Source: Chionis minor
Taxonomy: Eukaryota; Chordata; Aves; Charadriiformes; Chionididae
Assembly (NCBI GenBank): GCA_013398295.1
Contig: VZSF01003594.1
Span: 62,001-126,000 of the forward strand
Direction: 5' to 3'
DNA length: 64,000 nucleotides
Shown in pieces: positions 41,161 through 53,384 of this stretch; position 1 is the stretch's first letter, and every line of letters begins with the position of its first letter. The translations under genes and the position numbers were made by a program. The notes beneath the pieces are model-generated. The model was not told where the DNA came from, searched no databases, and worked only from the letters and a program-made list of their open reading frames with translations.

Positions 41161-44100
41161 TTAACAGAGCCCAATGACAGTAGCTGCTGTTTAGCTGCCT
41201 CTTAATCACTGCTGGGATAGGAATTATTCCATCCTGTGAGGCAGCGGCATCACCCTCCTCCGTCCCCGCCGAGGAGAGGACAGACGCCTCGACAGCTCCA
41301 TTTCCATCTGCAAATGGACCCCTGCAACTGTTCAACTTCTTTTGACTCCTGCCATATTTAAAGGACATTGTGAAATAGGTTTAAACCTGCTGGCCATACG
41401 CTTTCTCCTGCTCTTTTTCTTGCCAATCTTACCATGTTCACCTCCTCATTTACCTACTGCGCTATATGCTCCTCATCGCCCCCCTCACCCTTTGTTGTAG
41501 TGTTTTTTGCTGGGGGTGAAGAGGGGGGGAAGGAATTAGAGGAGTTTTATTGTTTTCATCTTTGTGAAATTGGATCTTTTGGAGAACAGTAAAATCATTG
41601 TTGAGACTTCTTTTTTTTGCCATTAGCATATACTAGACATAATCAAACCCTGCTTCCCTGCACCAAGCAACCACCAACTTTTCATTCAGTGATCAATTAC
41701 TCTCTTGCCATGGAGACGGGATCCAATTCAGAGCTCCCTTCTGCTGGATGCGATGCATCTTGAGCTAGGGAAATGTCAGCCACGGTTTTTAAGAAACACG
41801 GAGGGCAATCTCACACCGGCCGCTTGAGACCTTCCCCATCTGCTTCTCCGAGGAAAGGACCCTGCGACAGCACAGTTCTCCTCCTCCTCCCCGCCCCTGC
41901 AAGCACACACTGCAAAACAGAGAGTGAAACAGATCCCGTGGGATTTGTTTTCCTAGCAGGCATGATCAAGTGCCCCATCTTGTATTTTAGCTATTAGAAA
42001 ATTGAACTCAAACACTGGTGGTTCATTTGTATTAATTGCCTGTGACTGACAAGGGTAATGCACTCTGTTCTAAGTGCTGTTTCCCTGTGCCTTCTGCCTA
42101 CTTGCTTCTTCCAAAAGAGCAGAAAGAGCCACTAATTGTTATATTCAATACTCTCTATTTCCTGCAAGCAATAACAATTTAATTAAATTTACATGGTTAT
42201 AACTGACCACTACAATTCCTCTCATCTGTTTATACAGGTCACTAGAATTGATAAATCTCCATTCCATTGCTGACATCTTCATTTTAAGTGTTCCCTCAGT
42301 CCCCTACTGACCTTTTTTTTTTTAAGCTGTTTTCTGCCCTTCCTGCTCAGCTATTCACACTCTCCTAGATGGGGCTGGCTGAACTAGAGGTCTTCTCCTT
42401 CCAGAGGAGGCAGGACCATAATCCAAACACAAACCCCCATATTGTGCTATCACTGTCAGGGTATTTCCCCTCTTGCTTAGAGCAAGAAGAATCTTTGAGA
42501 AGAACATTTGGACATTTGTTTTCTTTCACCCCTTTAAATCCACTGGAGCCATTCACAGATGAAGCCAGAGGCTGCAACGCTGTTAACCTCCACGGAGACC
42601 ATCACCACCACGGTGGGTATCTGAAGCCTGCTGAGATGGGCACCACCAGAGATGCCCCAGCACTGCAAAGGCGCTGCAGTGTTCTCCAAGGCACAAACAA
42701 GCAGCAAAACCTCATACTACTTTAAGCCCAAAACCAGAGAGGAAGGACACACAGGCGGCTGCTCCTCCCCGTGCCCCCGACAGCGCTCCTGCTCTGCTCC
42801 GCCAGCGCCCGCGCTCCAGCACCGAGGTTAAAACTCACCCCATTCCCATCTGCGGGGCAGCCAGGGCTGCACTTCCATTGCGATTCAGAGACATGAAAAT
42901 CTGAATAAAGCAGCTTAATCCTCCCCTCTTCTGTAGTTTCTCAATAGCCCTCTCTGAGGTTCGCTCAGCTCTCTGCCCAAGCCCAGAGGAAATGCCCAAA
43001 CGCTTTGCCCTTGTCCCAGGCTCCGGTTCCCCTCTAGACCTGCCTTTTCTTTGGGCTGGGCAGGAGAGTTCCTACAGCCCTTGCTCCCTCCAGTTAGTGC
43101 TCAAAGCGGGGTTACGCTGATGCAGGCGAGGTTACTGCTTCCAGCCGCAGCCTCTTCAAACAGCAGAGGTTGTCTTTGAAGGGTTGGAAGGAATAACAGT
43201 GAAACGCAATTTTCAGCTGCACAAGCACGAAGGAGGGAGGAAGGAACGAGCCGCCAAGGCTGAGCATCGCAGGTCCATCCTCAGAGTTAGTGTTCTCCCT
43301 GCTGCCAGAGGGCTCCGAAGCAGACACCGGGCAGCAAGAAAGCAGCGTGGCCGCTCCAAAAGAGCGGGGAACCACCTTCCAGGTACCTACGGATACTCAT
43401 TGTGCAATAAGGTAGCCCACGGTGAGATGGAAAGGAGCAGCACAACGCTCCCTGGTGAGGAGAACTGTCACCAACGGGGACTTCAACAACTGGTTCTCTT
43501 GCAATGAGTAGGAACACCTTTTTTTTTTTTTGACATCTTTTTCGTAAGATTATGTTTTATGGTTGGTTTTTTCTGAAACGAGGGACAAAATAATAGCAGC
43601 TGTTCTTATAACTCACCTTTATCTCTAGGTTTCAAAGCACTTTGCAAAGGAAAAGGTTACAAAAAGCAGGTTTATGTGCAAGCAAAGCAGGCAGCAACTG
43701 CAAAACCCCTTCAGCTACAGCTATCGACACCAGCGACCCTACCAATTCCAGCCCCATCAGGAGGCAGCAGAGCGGGGGACAAGAGGCCATGGGGAAGGAA
43801 AACTGGCTTTCCTGTCTCGTCTGCCATTTTCTCTAGTAGCAGCCTATCCCAGAACGTTCCCTTTGGCGGGGAAACACGTGCAACATTGTCCATGCAAAAC
43901 TTCTGCTTGATGAATCATGCCAAATTTGTGAGCAGGATAATAAAGAAAAAAAGAAAGGTAAACACTAGAATTTGGAAATGCATTGAGCATGAAGGCAGTC
44001 TGACTGGACTTCTGTCATCAGGGAGGGGGGAAGAGAAAAATCTCTTCTGAAGAAACAATAGTAACTTTACTGAAAAAAACCCAGCAAAGTCATGCTCCTA

Positions 44101-45127
44101 AGTTCAGAGATATACAAGCTGCTGATGAAAATGCAGCGCGAATCAAGTATATCATAAGCATCTTTTTTGAGTTTGTGCCATGTCTAATTCTCCTTAAAAC
44201 TGAAGTCATCACATGTTACTTTTCATGAGAAGTGCAAGAAAAATAAAGGAAATTTGGCTCCCTATGAAAATAGGGCAAATCTTTAGCACAATGGTAAATT
44301 ATTTCTAATTCATTGCAAAGGAGTCATAAAACAAATGACATGGAGCTGTCAGGTAAAATTCATCTTAGCAGCTCTACAAATCTCACAGGAAAGCTTCCTT
44401 CTGCAAAACGTAGTTACGAGGAAGTGGGTCAACTGTATAAATATAAATGTAAATTCCTCAGTACACCATGACTAAACGAAACCACGAGGACACCTCACTT
44501 TGAAAATCTGACTTGATTTACCTTTAATGCAGACACAATACTCGCCAGATTTGCACTAGAGACCAACAGCTTCAACATAAGACGTTTTTAAGAGCAAGCA
44601 AGGGCACAATTTGAAACCCCGCTGCAGAAACCTGACTTCCTTGCATCTCAGTTGACCACAACTTTAGACCAGCAGAAGACTGAACCTCTTTGACTCCAGA
44701 CAGGACTTAGATCCCCAGTGCTCAGTCCTCCCGCATCCTCGCCTCCTGGCCAGACCCCAAGGTATAGCTGCAACGCACAAAACCCAGCTGAAGAATGCTA
44801 TAAATATATTTTTTTTTCTCCTTTTAATTGCCTTGGTGTTGTTGCAGCCTGACCCCCGTTAGAGCAACCCTCAGGCTATTCTCACCGCTGCCCACCGCAT
44901 CTGGCGCAGGAGGACTGCAAAGGGAAAGCCACTTTCTTCACATCAGACAGTACCTGTAGCAGAGAGATTGTCTTCAGAGTCTTACATTAACTGTGAAGAT
45001 GCATTTGATATGGAGTTGAAGCTGAGCAGACCGATTATACCACTGTTGCCATGTGCATTAAGCCAGACACAGAGCTCAAAGCAGCCAAAAGGCAAATCTG
45101 GCCCAGTTTCTCCTCTTTCCCTCTGGG

Positions 45128-45165
45128 GAGAATTCAATCAAGAATTGATTAATGCTTGAATTCTC
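45128..45165. repeat. Perfect 10-bp inverted repeat (hairpin candidate)
   Basis: The arms GAGAATTCAA (45128-45137) and TTGAATTCTC (45156-45165) are exact reverse complements separated by 18 bases. The loop contains ATCAAGAATT, which is repeated directly just after the right arm. There is no coding context. Confidence 0.6.
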
Positions 45166-48100
45166 ATCAAGAATTAATAAGTTCCTGATGTGGTGAAAAT
45201 TAATAGTCTCAGAGTGGCAGCTAAGCTTGTTGTTTTGTACAGGGGAGAAAAAAAAATTATATAAATTTGGCAGCTCTGATGTGATGGCTAAGTTGCCGAG
45301 AAGGGGAATTCTGAATTCCCTGACTGTTTATGCTTTTTTAATAATGTAATGAACGAGTTGACTGAAGGCCAGTTCTCACAGATGACTTGGAAGAGACAGT
45401 GTTTCCACTGGTGTTTTCTGAAGCTCAGGTATGATGCTCCGACTCCTTACAAACCTCTCGGGACCAATGCGGGCACATCCCTTCCCAGCCTCGGCAGGAG
45501 CCAGATCCCAGTGGACAGGGAACACCGACACTCAAGATGCCTTTCACATGTCTTAAATCTTGTGCCTCTCTGGAGCCTCTGCGCTTCACCGCTAGGCAAG
45601 AGTGGCAAATAACGCTGAAATCAGGCTAAAGGATGGGGGGGTTTTGCTATGGGGTTTGTTTACTTATTTAAAGCACCCCACTCTTGCTTGCCCACCCCCA
45701 CGGGCTGGAGCGCACCCATGCGGAACGGGATCCTTCAGCCTCAGGTGGGTCAGGGGTCCGTGTCCTACCTCCTGTCACGGGGTCCTCACTCCCAGGCTAC
45801 CCTGCTGGAGGCCCAGTCCCACCAGTACAGGTATGCTGGAGGAGAATACGGACCAACATCCATCTGCTTCAGTATCCAGTTAGATCTGCCCTGGTCATAC
45901 CTATAGTTGAAGCCAGGAGGAGACAGGCAGACTCTGCTGGAAGTCCTTCCTCCAGCTCTTGCACCAGGTACTTCACATTGTGAAGAGCGAGAGCTTTGGG
46001 GTACACGCACCCGGGAAAGGAGCTACAGGGAGATGGTAAAGTTTGGTGTTAAAATACAGCTGTGCCCATCTACCTGCTGATGTTGAGCACTTGCAGGTTA
46101 GGCAGCAGCTAAGCACTGGGCTCAGGTGCTTTAGCTGTTCTGAAGGTCTAGCCTTAAATCCTCAAACAGCAAAAGTTTCAAGAATTAGAAAAAAAATAAT
46201 GCTGCAATACAGTTAAAGCTCAGGAACTGGAGGCGACAGATTTAGAGCACGCGTTATTGAGGTGCAGGGAAGGTTGTCATTCAGTGCAGGAGGGAGAAGA
46301 CACAGGGAAATAATAATCTCAGGCGACTTCTTACAATCGCCATGTCCTCAAATCCTTCCAGAGGACACGGCCAAGGAGGTTATAAAAGTTATTATCTAAA
46401 GAGACACGGGAACAAGCAATATCCCTGGCACAATCGCTACTTGTAATTATCTTGAAGCATTTCCTGGAAGAGTCATCATGCATGTTGCAGCATCTGCCTA
46501 TTTCCCCGGTGTAACCACAGCAACACTTGCTTCTCTGCTCCGACGGGCAAAGAACAGAAGGGATTTGGGATAATAGCAGGGAGCGGAAACGCCAGGTGAA
46601 TACTGCAGAATATGAAATTCCGGGCTGCATTTGTTTATGCTTAGCAATCACTTGCTCTTATGAAAAGAAGTTATCAAATGGCAATCATCTGGAATTAAAA
46701 AGCCACGCGTGAGTTTTGTTTGCATCACCAGCAGATGTTCTGGGCTGCAGAAGATGGCTGCGTGAAAGATAGCGGTGCGGCACGGCGCTCATTACCCGCC
46801 TGGGGGCATGTGGAGTGGGAAATGTAACTTAGAGACGCCTCACAGTGATGATTAAAATTAAGGTAGAACTGAATAAAATATCACTGCGAAGAAATAATTA
46901 AGAAGTCTATATCATGTATCTGTTACATACAGGGAAAGGCTTTTTATATTTTATTTTACTGCTCATTTTAAGGTGGAAACCAGAAAACAGGTTTCTGTTT
47001 TATTTCATTCATTTTCTTCCATTGCTGCATGAACATTCGTTTGTGTACATACAAGAAAAGCAGAAAAATATATCCCCAAACTGATAGGATATGCTGAATT
47101 TCCATGGGGAAAATGGGCGAAGGCTGGGAGGGAGGTGGGGAAAGAGTGTTAGTGTGGGGGAGAGGAGGGAAGAGCAGGTTTAAGACCACTAGATTATTTT
47201 TTTTCCCCTCCCTCTGTGACAAGATCAGGTCTAAACCTAATTTAATTCCACCTCAAATCTCTTTGCCCTTTCAGCTGCTTATCAGGCACGGCTCTGTCCA
47301 AAATCCACCTTTACACATACAAGTTAAAGTCAGTGATTAATTCAGCTGGAAAGTCTAAGCTGGACTTGCACGGTGTTTGCATAGATACCTTACTTGGACC
47401 CGAGTTTTATTCTCTATATTCTTCTCCCTCCTCATCTCCTCGCTACAAAATAAGCGTTGCCACTGCAGTGAAGCCTGGTCCCTTGCCCAAGAAAGGTTGA
47501 AACTAAGAAAAAGCACAAAGCCACTCAATACTTTCTCGTCAAAATCCTCATCAATGTATCTATATATGCACCGGTTAATGTGAGACGCAGCAGGTACTGA
47601 TAGAAAGTGATAAAGAAATATTTAGTGACACTCTCGCTACTTTCTTTGACTGTCCAGATAACTAAAATACCTTAAAAAAAAAAAAGAAAAGAAAGAGACA
47701 TGATGCTTTAAGACTAATTGAACCAATAATCAAAGGCTGTCTCTAATTCCTGGCCTAGGAGGTCAATTACTGAAATAAATTTGACAGCAGATAGATGGTA
47801 ACAGTGTGCAATTACCATTTAAAGACTTGATAATTATGGCAAGAATTAGTCTGTATTTTCAACTGCAGCAAAATCCATCAGTTTTCAGTAGTTATTATCT
47901 TGATTATAAGAAGAAACGGATTCAGCTATGTCTTGTCAAACCAACAGAAACCTGAAAATACAATGAGGACTGATAACAGGCTGATGAAATGAGCCAGTGG
48001 AGTTTAAAGTTTCCTTTCCTAAACTGGAAACTTAAATTGCAGATGTGAGAAAATTTTAATGTTCAGAACATTTGGCAAGGAGAGACTTAGACAAATTTAA

Positions 48101-51078
48101 ACTCATAAATAATAGGACTAAGAAATGCATATTTTTATGAGGTTTGCCAAAATTAGTCAAAACACGGGCTTCTCACTCAAGACTTTTAAACTTGTTTTGA
48201 AAGTCACTCAGGCACAGAGCCACAATCCTGCATATTTAAAGAATTCATGTGCTTTTCTTCCATTCCCCATGGCTTTTTGAACTTTGTGGTTCATGGGTTC
48301 ACACTTTCAGAGTTCCACAAGGTTGGTGAGTACATTTTTTTCTCTTTTTAACAGTTTCTTTAAAAAAATATATAAAATCTGAAATGTAAAATTCCCAATA
48401 AGTCACAGACTGAGCTTGATGACCTTTCTTCCTTGAGGTAGACTGTATTTCTGCCCCCCTCTATTGAAACAATCTGAAAACAGAACAGTTACGGTCTCCC
48501 TGTTACTCATAATTGGGCAATCTGGGGACTCCAGGATCTGGGAGGTTCAGAAAAGTCAGGCTCAGGTAAAACCATGGAGACTCCGCTGCCCCGGGAGAAT
48601 GAACCTGAGCCCATCACTAACCGCACACAGAAAAAGCCAGAAAAATATGTAAAACACAGCAGCTAAGAGGCATTGTGACAGCAACACCACGTCACTGAGA
48701 AGTATCTCGTCAGCATATTTGGAGTTGAAAAATGCCATTAAGAAAAATAAATGGGGTTTGGTTGTTGTTTTTTTTAAGTGAAAACTTTTCAAGACACGTA
48801 TTGAGAAAAATGAAAAGCCTCAAAGAGTGATCGTTATGGGACACGAAATAAACCGTTTTTCAGCAAAAAAAAACCCAAACAAAACCAACCCCACTCTCCC
48901 CAAACTTGTGATGAAAATCACTTAATTTACTCCTGATGAAGAAACAATGAAAACAATTAGCTTTAATTACCACTATGATTCTTCCCTCCACACACACCTT
49001 GCAGTGCTCCTCAAGACCTGTGTTCCAGAGCTTTTCCCCCCTGCTTGTCATCGCCACTTCCAGATCCCTCTGCTGACACCACGCTTTGCAACAATTCTTT
49101 TTCCTCAAGAACTTTTTTTTTTAAGTTTGGGGTTTTTTTTTTTACATTAGGCAAATTAATGTGTCAAATGATCTGATTACACTACACTTTATGTAAATTT
49201 ATTTACTTAGCGGCCTCTCGGTTCCATGCTGAGTTTGGAAAAAATGTACTCTTTTCTTAATTGTAAATAATTAACCAGAACTCCTGCTCTATTGGAAGCT
49301 GCTACTCCACTGTCAGTCTAAATAGCCCAGCAATTTTTTTGTATGCAAGTCTCCTATAAATTGCCACTTAGAGGAAAATAAATGCTCAGAACGATGACTG
49401 CCTGAAGTCACAAAGGTTAACATCCCTCTTAGACGGTAAGCTTATTTTTATCAGAAAATGCATTTGTGCTTTTAATTATTCAGTAAATAATCATAGAAAG
49501 ACTCAAAAATGTAAGAAATCGCAATTACCCCGTGTCCAGCCACCTGCAGAGGAGGGAGCAACGTAAGGCATTCCCGGGTTGAATCTCGCACCAGGACTGG
49601 GCTTAGGAAGGTCTCCACACCAGTAACACGCTGGTGAGGACCTCAACACCTGCACAGATCTTCTCTACATCACCCTGAGGAGCAAGCAGGAACCATTCTG
49701 GAGAAACTGCTGTCTTAAGCTAAATACTCAGCATCATCCCGCTGCTTTCCATGGAGAACCCCATTCCCAAGGGTGCCCGGCAAGGCGCTCCCCGGGCTCA
49801 CACACCCTGGCGGATGGAGCTGGGGGATGTGGCACAGGTCACGCTCCCCTTCAAGCTTCTCCTCTCCCAGAAGCGAGGATTTATTGCACAGTGTCTTAAA
49901 ACCTGCAGATTAACCTCAGTCCCCTTTTTTTTTTCTCTTAAAGTTAAAAAAAAATCTAAACTTTTTTAAGTTTAAAAAAAGAAAAGTCTGGAACAGTTCA
50001 GACACCTTGATCCATGGTAGTTTTGAAATCCCAGGGGCACCTATGAGTGGAACGTGTCTTCCACCCTGAAGACATGAGGGAAGTTACAGGCGGTGGGAAA
50101 AATGCACACTGAGGAAGAAGCACCAATACAGCACCCATGCAAAACAGGTTGAAAGTTTTCCAAGTCCAGGGAGCTGAGGGATCAACGTGGACAGATCCTG
50201 ATAGGGAGTCAGGAGGAAGAAGAAAAAACCCAAAGTTGGTGCAGGAAGGGCAGCTGCACCACCTCAGGGACAAGGACAGGCCTGTTTCAGAAGACATACA
50301 GAAGACACAGCCCCATCAGCCCGCCAGGAGAAAGAGGAAAATCCCACAGCATGTGCCGTGGGCCAGCCCTGGTGTGGAAAAGCCCTCTGGTAGGGATCAC
50401 AGCCCCGTACATCGTCCCAGCAAGGCCTCCTGACCGTCCCATGTTGTTATTTCAGGTAAAAGCAGTAACACTCCCATTTTCCCAGCACTGGTGTGCTCTT
50501 ACCTGGGTGTTTGGGTCGCCTCCCCAAAGCCACGGGGCTTCCTCCAGCTCCATCCCCAGCCCAGCAAACACATGGGAGATGTGGCCTCACACCATGAGCT
50601 GTAACACCACTGTGGAGCTTCCTCATCCATGGAGAGGCGATGGCAGCACTTTGCAACCATAAATGCAACCACAGCCCAGATTGGGAGGAAGAGCTGCTGA
50701 TTCGTTACCAGGATAATTAGCAAAGAGGCACCACCTGTGTGTCATTTCCTTCAGGAGGAGCAGCTGAAGATGAGCTCGTTCTCTCTCTGGCTTGACGCTG
50801 CTGTCTGCAGGAACGGGCACAGCACATGCCCCCAGAAGATGCTGAGCAGAGGCAGCGGCTCCTGCTTGCCCTGTGCCAGACACAGCTGCCCATCCCTTCC
50901 CATCGCTTCCCACTCCTCCTCCCACCCATGGCTTCTCACCTCTACCCCAGGTGAAGAGCAGCTGTCAAAGCCACCAGCTTCCAGGAGGTTTCAGTCAATA
51001 AGAGCACTGCAAATGTGCTGAAAAAGCAGAGCAACACAAACCCGTGCGACTCCAAAGCAAGACCAGGTTGTCAAAGTG

Positions 51079-51108
51079 AAAAAAAAAAAAAAAAAACACA
51101 AAAAAAAT
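51079..51108. repeat. Poly(A) tract
   Basis: About 18 consecutive A, then CAC and seven or eight more A. The preceding sequence contains no recognisable retropseudogene or SINE. Confidence 0.85.
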
Positions 51109-52536
51109 GTATTGCTAAACGTGTTCTGATCTGCAATGTCCCTGCCCTGATGTCCCAAGCAAATGGGGAAGACCGTGCTGGAGCCCCCAGGCTGGGCTGG
51201 GGACGCAGCCCAGCAGTATAAACTCTACAGGCAATATTTTCTTTTTCATGTGCAGAGTGTTGTGGTCCTGCCCTGGGCAGCAGCGTCTCCTGGGATGCTC
51301 CACACAGGAAGAAGTGCAGCAGGAATTGCCAGCTGGGCACTGCGTGGCCAGGCAGCGGGACAGGGGTTTTTTTACAGAAAAAAACGTATCTCCAGGCAGT
51401 GACGGGGTGCGACAGCTCTTCTGTGCAGGTTTACCCACATCTGATGGGGGATGTGGCCTCATTGACGCCATCAGGGACTCAAGCACGGCAAAAACAATGC
51501 ACAGGTCTTGTTAAATGAGGCTTATAAATCTGCAGAGCTTACACATTTCCAGCGAGCGAGAAACTGCTGGTATTTCCACTGGGTGACTGACTGACTTCTC
51601 TGTGTTTCAAGCTTATGAACAGATGGTAAAAGTCCAAAAGCGATGACATTTCATTGTAATACTGAAGAACAGAATGAAAGATTTGAACGTTAGAAATAAT
51701 GCTCTGCCCTCAAAGTAGTGCCAATAATGCCAACTTGGTATTAAACGCCAAATATCAAACAAAGGTACATTGGTCCCACACTTTCTCCTGAAAGCTTTGC
51801 TTGGGGATCTGTGGGCTGGGTGTCAGCGCTGGTTGTGGGATGCTCCGAGCTGGGATCTGCAGCCCGTGCACCCGGCGGTGGCAGCAGCATCTTTATTCTC
51901 ACTCCAGTGAACCACATGATTGTAAGACTTTTTCTCTCCATTATGGTATTGAGAAAAGTGTAAATCTCATTATTCCAGAGTATGAATAATAATAAAAAAG
52001 ACTTGGGATGCCCTTGATGCCTTCCTGAAAGGTGAATGCTAGTTAGCACAGTCCTACCTGTTTCTGCATTCGCACTGAATGTATTCAAGACTTTTTGCAG
52101 GTGACGAATGCACTAAAAAAGTCCTGAAACCTTCCTGCTAAAGTGAAGTAGCTAAAAAAACGAGGGGGAAAAAAAATAACGACCAAGAGCATTTCTTTCC
52201 CTGAGTGTAATACTCTTACAATAGCACAGAAACCACGCCAGGGTTGGAAGCCAGGGATTATTCTCTCTGTGAGCATTTGTCTCACACTTGAGCACTGCCT
52301 AGATTTTTCAAATTTCTCTTAAATCCTTTTTTTAAAAAAAAACCAAACAAAAACCCAACTGGATTTTGCAGCAGTATTGGCTGCCATGAATTTGCCTGCT
52401 GTCCTCAGTGGTGGCAGCGTTGCTGTTTCAGGCACGAGCCGGGTGTATCTGTGTGATCCTGCGGGTCCTGCCTGGGTCAGTTTTCTCCATGGACAGGCAG
52501 AGTATAATGAAAAAAATCATATAACGCTGAATACAA

Positions 52537-52560
52537 GGGGGGGGGAGGAGGGGGAAGGAG
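52537..52560 (+). repeat. G-run cluster with G-quadruplex potential
   Basis: Nine consecutive G, AGGA, five G, AA, then GGAG. With the nine-G run counted as two G3 runs it nearly satisfies the four-run pattern; a GG tier would satisfy it. It lies about 0.8 kb beyond the candidate CHL1 polyadenylation site. Confidence 0.5.
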
Positions 52561-53384
52561 AAGACAGGATGACCATTTTAATACAGAACTAAAGTATTTT
52601 GCTCTTTTCCTATTTTTCTTGGCAAACAAAGAACACTTGTTATATTTCGATATAATGAATACATACAGATTTCAGACTTCCAGCATCAGTGGAGTTTTCC
52701 CTAACTAAGCGATGAGAAAAGAAGGAGTATTACTAGGTGTCTAGGTGCCTGGATATTTCTAAAATCACCATTATTCTGGTGAGCTTTAATGAAGGGGAGT
52801 AGAAATTCACCCTGCTGATCTTTATAGCTGTGTTCTACCATGTATAACTGGATCAGCTGCTTTCACCTCTGCCCGTGCCTGGTATGTTGAGCGTTTGCCC
52901 TCTGTTTCATGGCTAAGTCTATTTTAATATTGGATAATGTTATTTTTGTGGGTATTTCAACGTGCCACTTAGTTAAAGCCCTGCGTGCTTGGGCGGTCAT
53001 GTGATGTTAACCCCCGCAGAGTCTATAAGGGCATGTTATAGCTGCAACATTATATAGGACGATAGTTTGATCCAGGAGATGATCACACCATGAAATAAAT
53101 GAGGCATTCGAATTCAGCGTGTTTGCTGATCAGCTTCATCCCTGCCTGGGTGTAGATCATATCTAGATGATCGTTTGTCCGTCATGTCCAACAGTCCCAG
53201 CGAAAGCCAAGGGCAGCTCAACCTCGGTGTGGGGCCAAGAAAACCCACCACAGACCAAAAGCTAGAGAGGGCTGTGCATGCCAATTAAAGCAGATTCCCA
53301 CCAAAGAAATGGTTTCAGAGGAAGAAAAAACAAAACCACAAACCAAACCAAAAGAAAAACTTACTGACTACAGCTAAGGCTTTT

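Larger units (their letters stand above)
41161..53323. other. Intergenic, no gene recognised, with GC-richer patches
   Basis: The sequence is AT-rich with more GC-rich stretches near 42.7-43.5 and 49.7-51.5 kb. These patches carry many overlapping short open frames on both strands, the usual effect of fewer TA-rich stop codons. None resembles a known protein and no CpG-island-like density is apparent by eye. The interval ends at the U/GU-rich element downstream of the candidate CHL1 polyadenylation site. Confidence 0.6.

Noticed and set aside
51000..51110. Poly(A) run as the tail of a processed pseudogene
   Set aside because: The sequence before the run resembles no gene I know, and no flanking target-site duplication was seen.
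49700..51520. GC-richer patch with many overlapping open frames, considered as a gene or CpG island
   Set aside because: The frames are short on all strands, with no shared reading frame, motif or splice structure. CpG does not look dense enough by eye.
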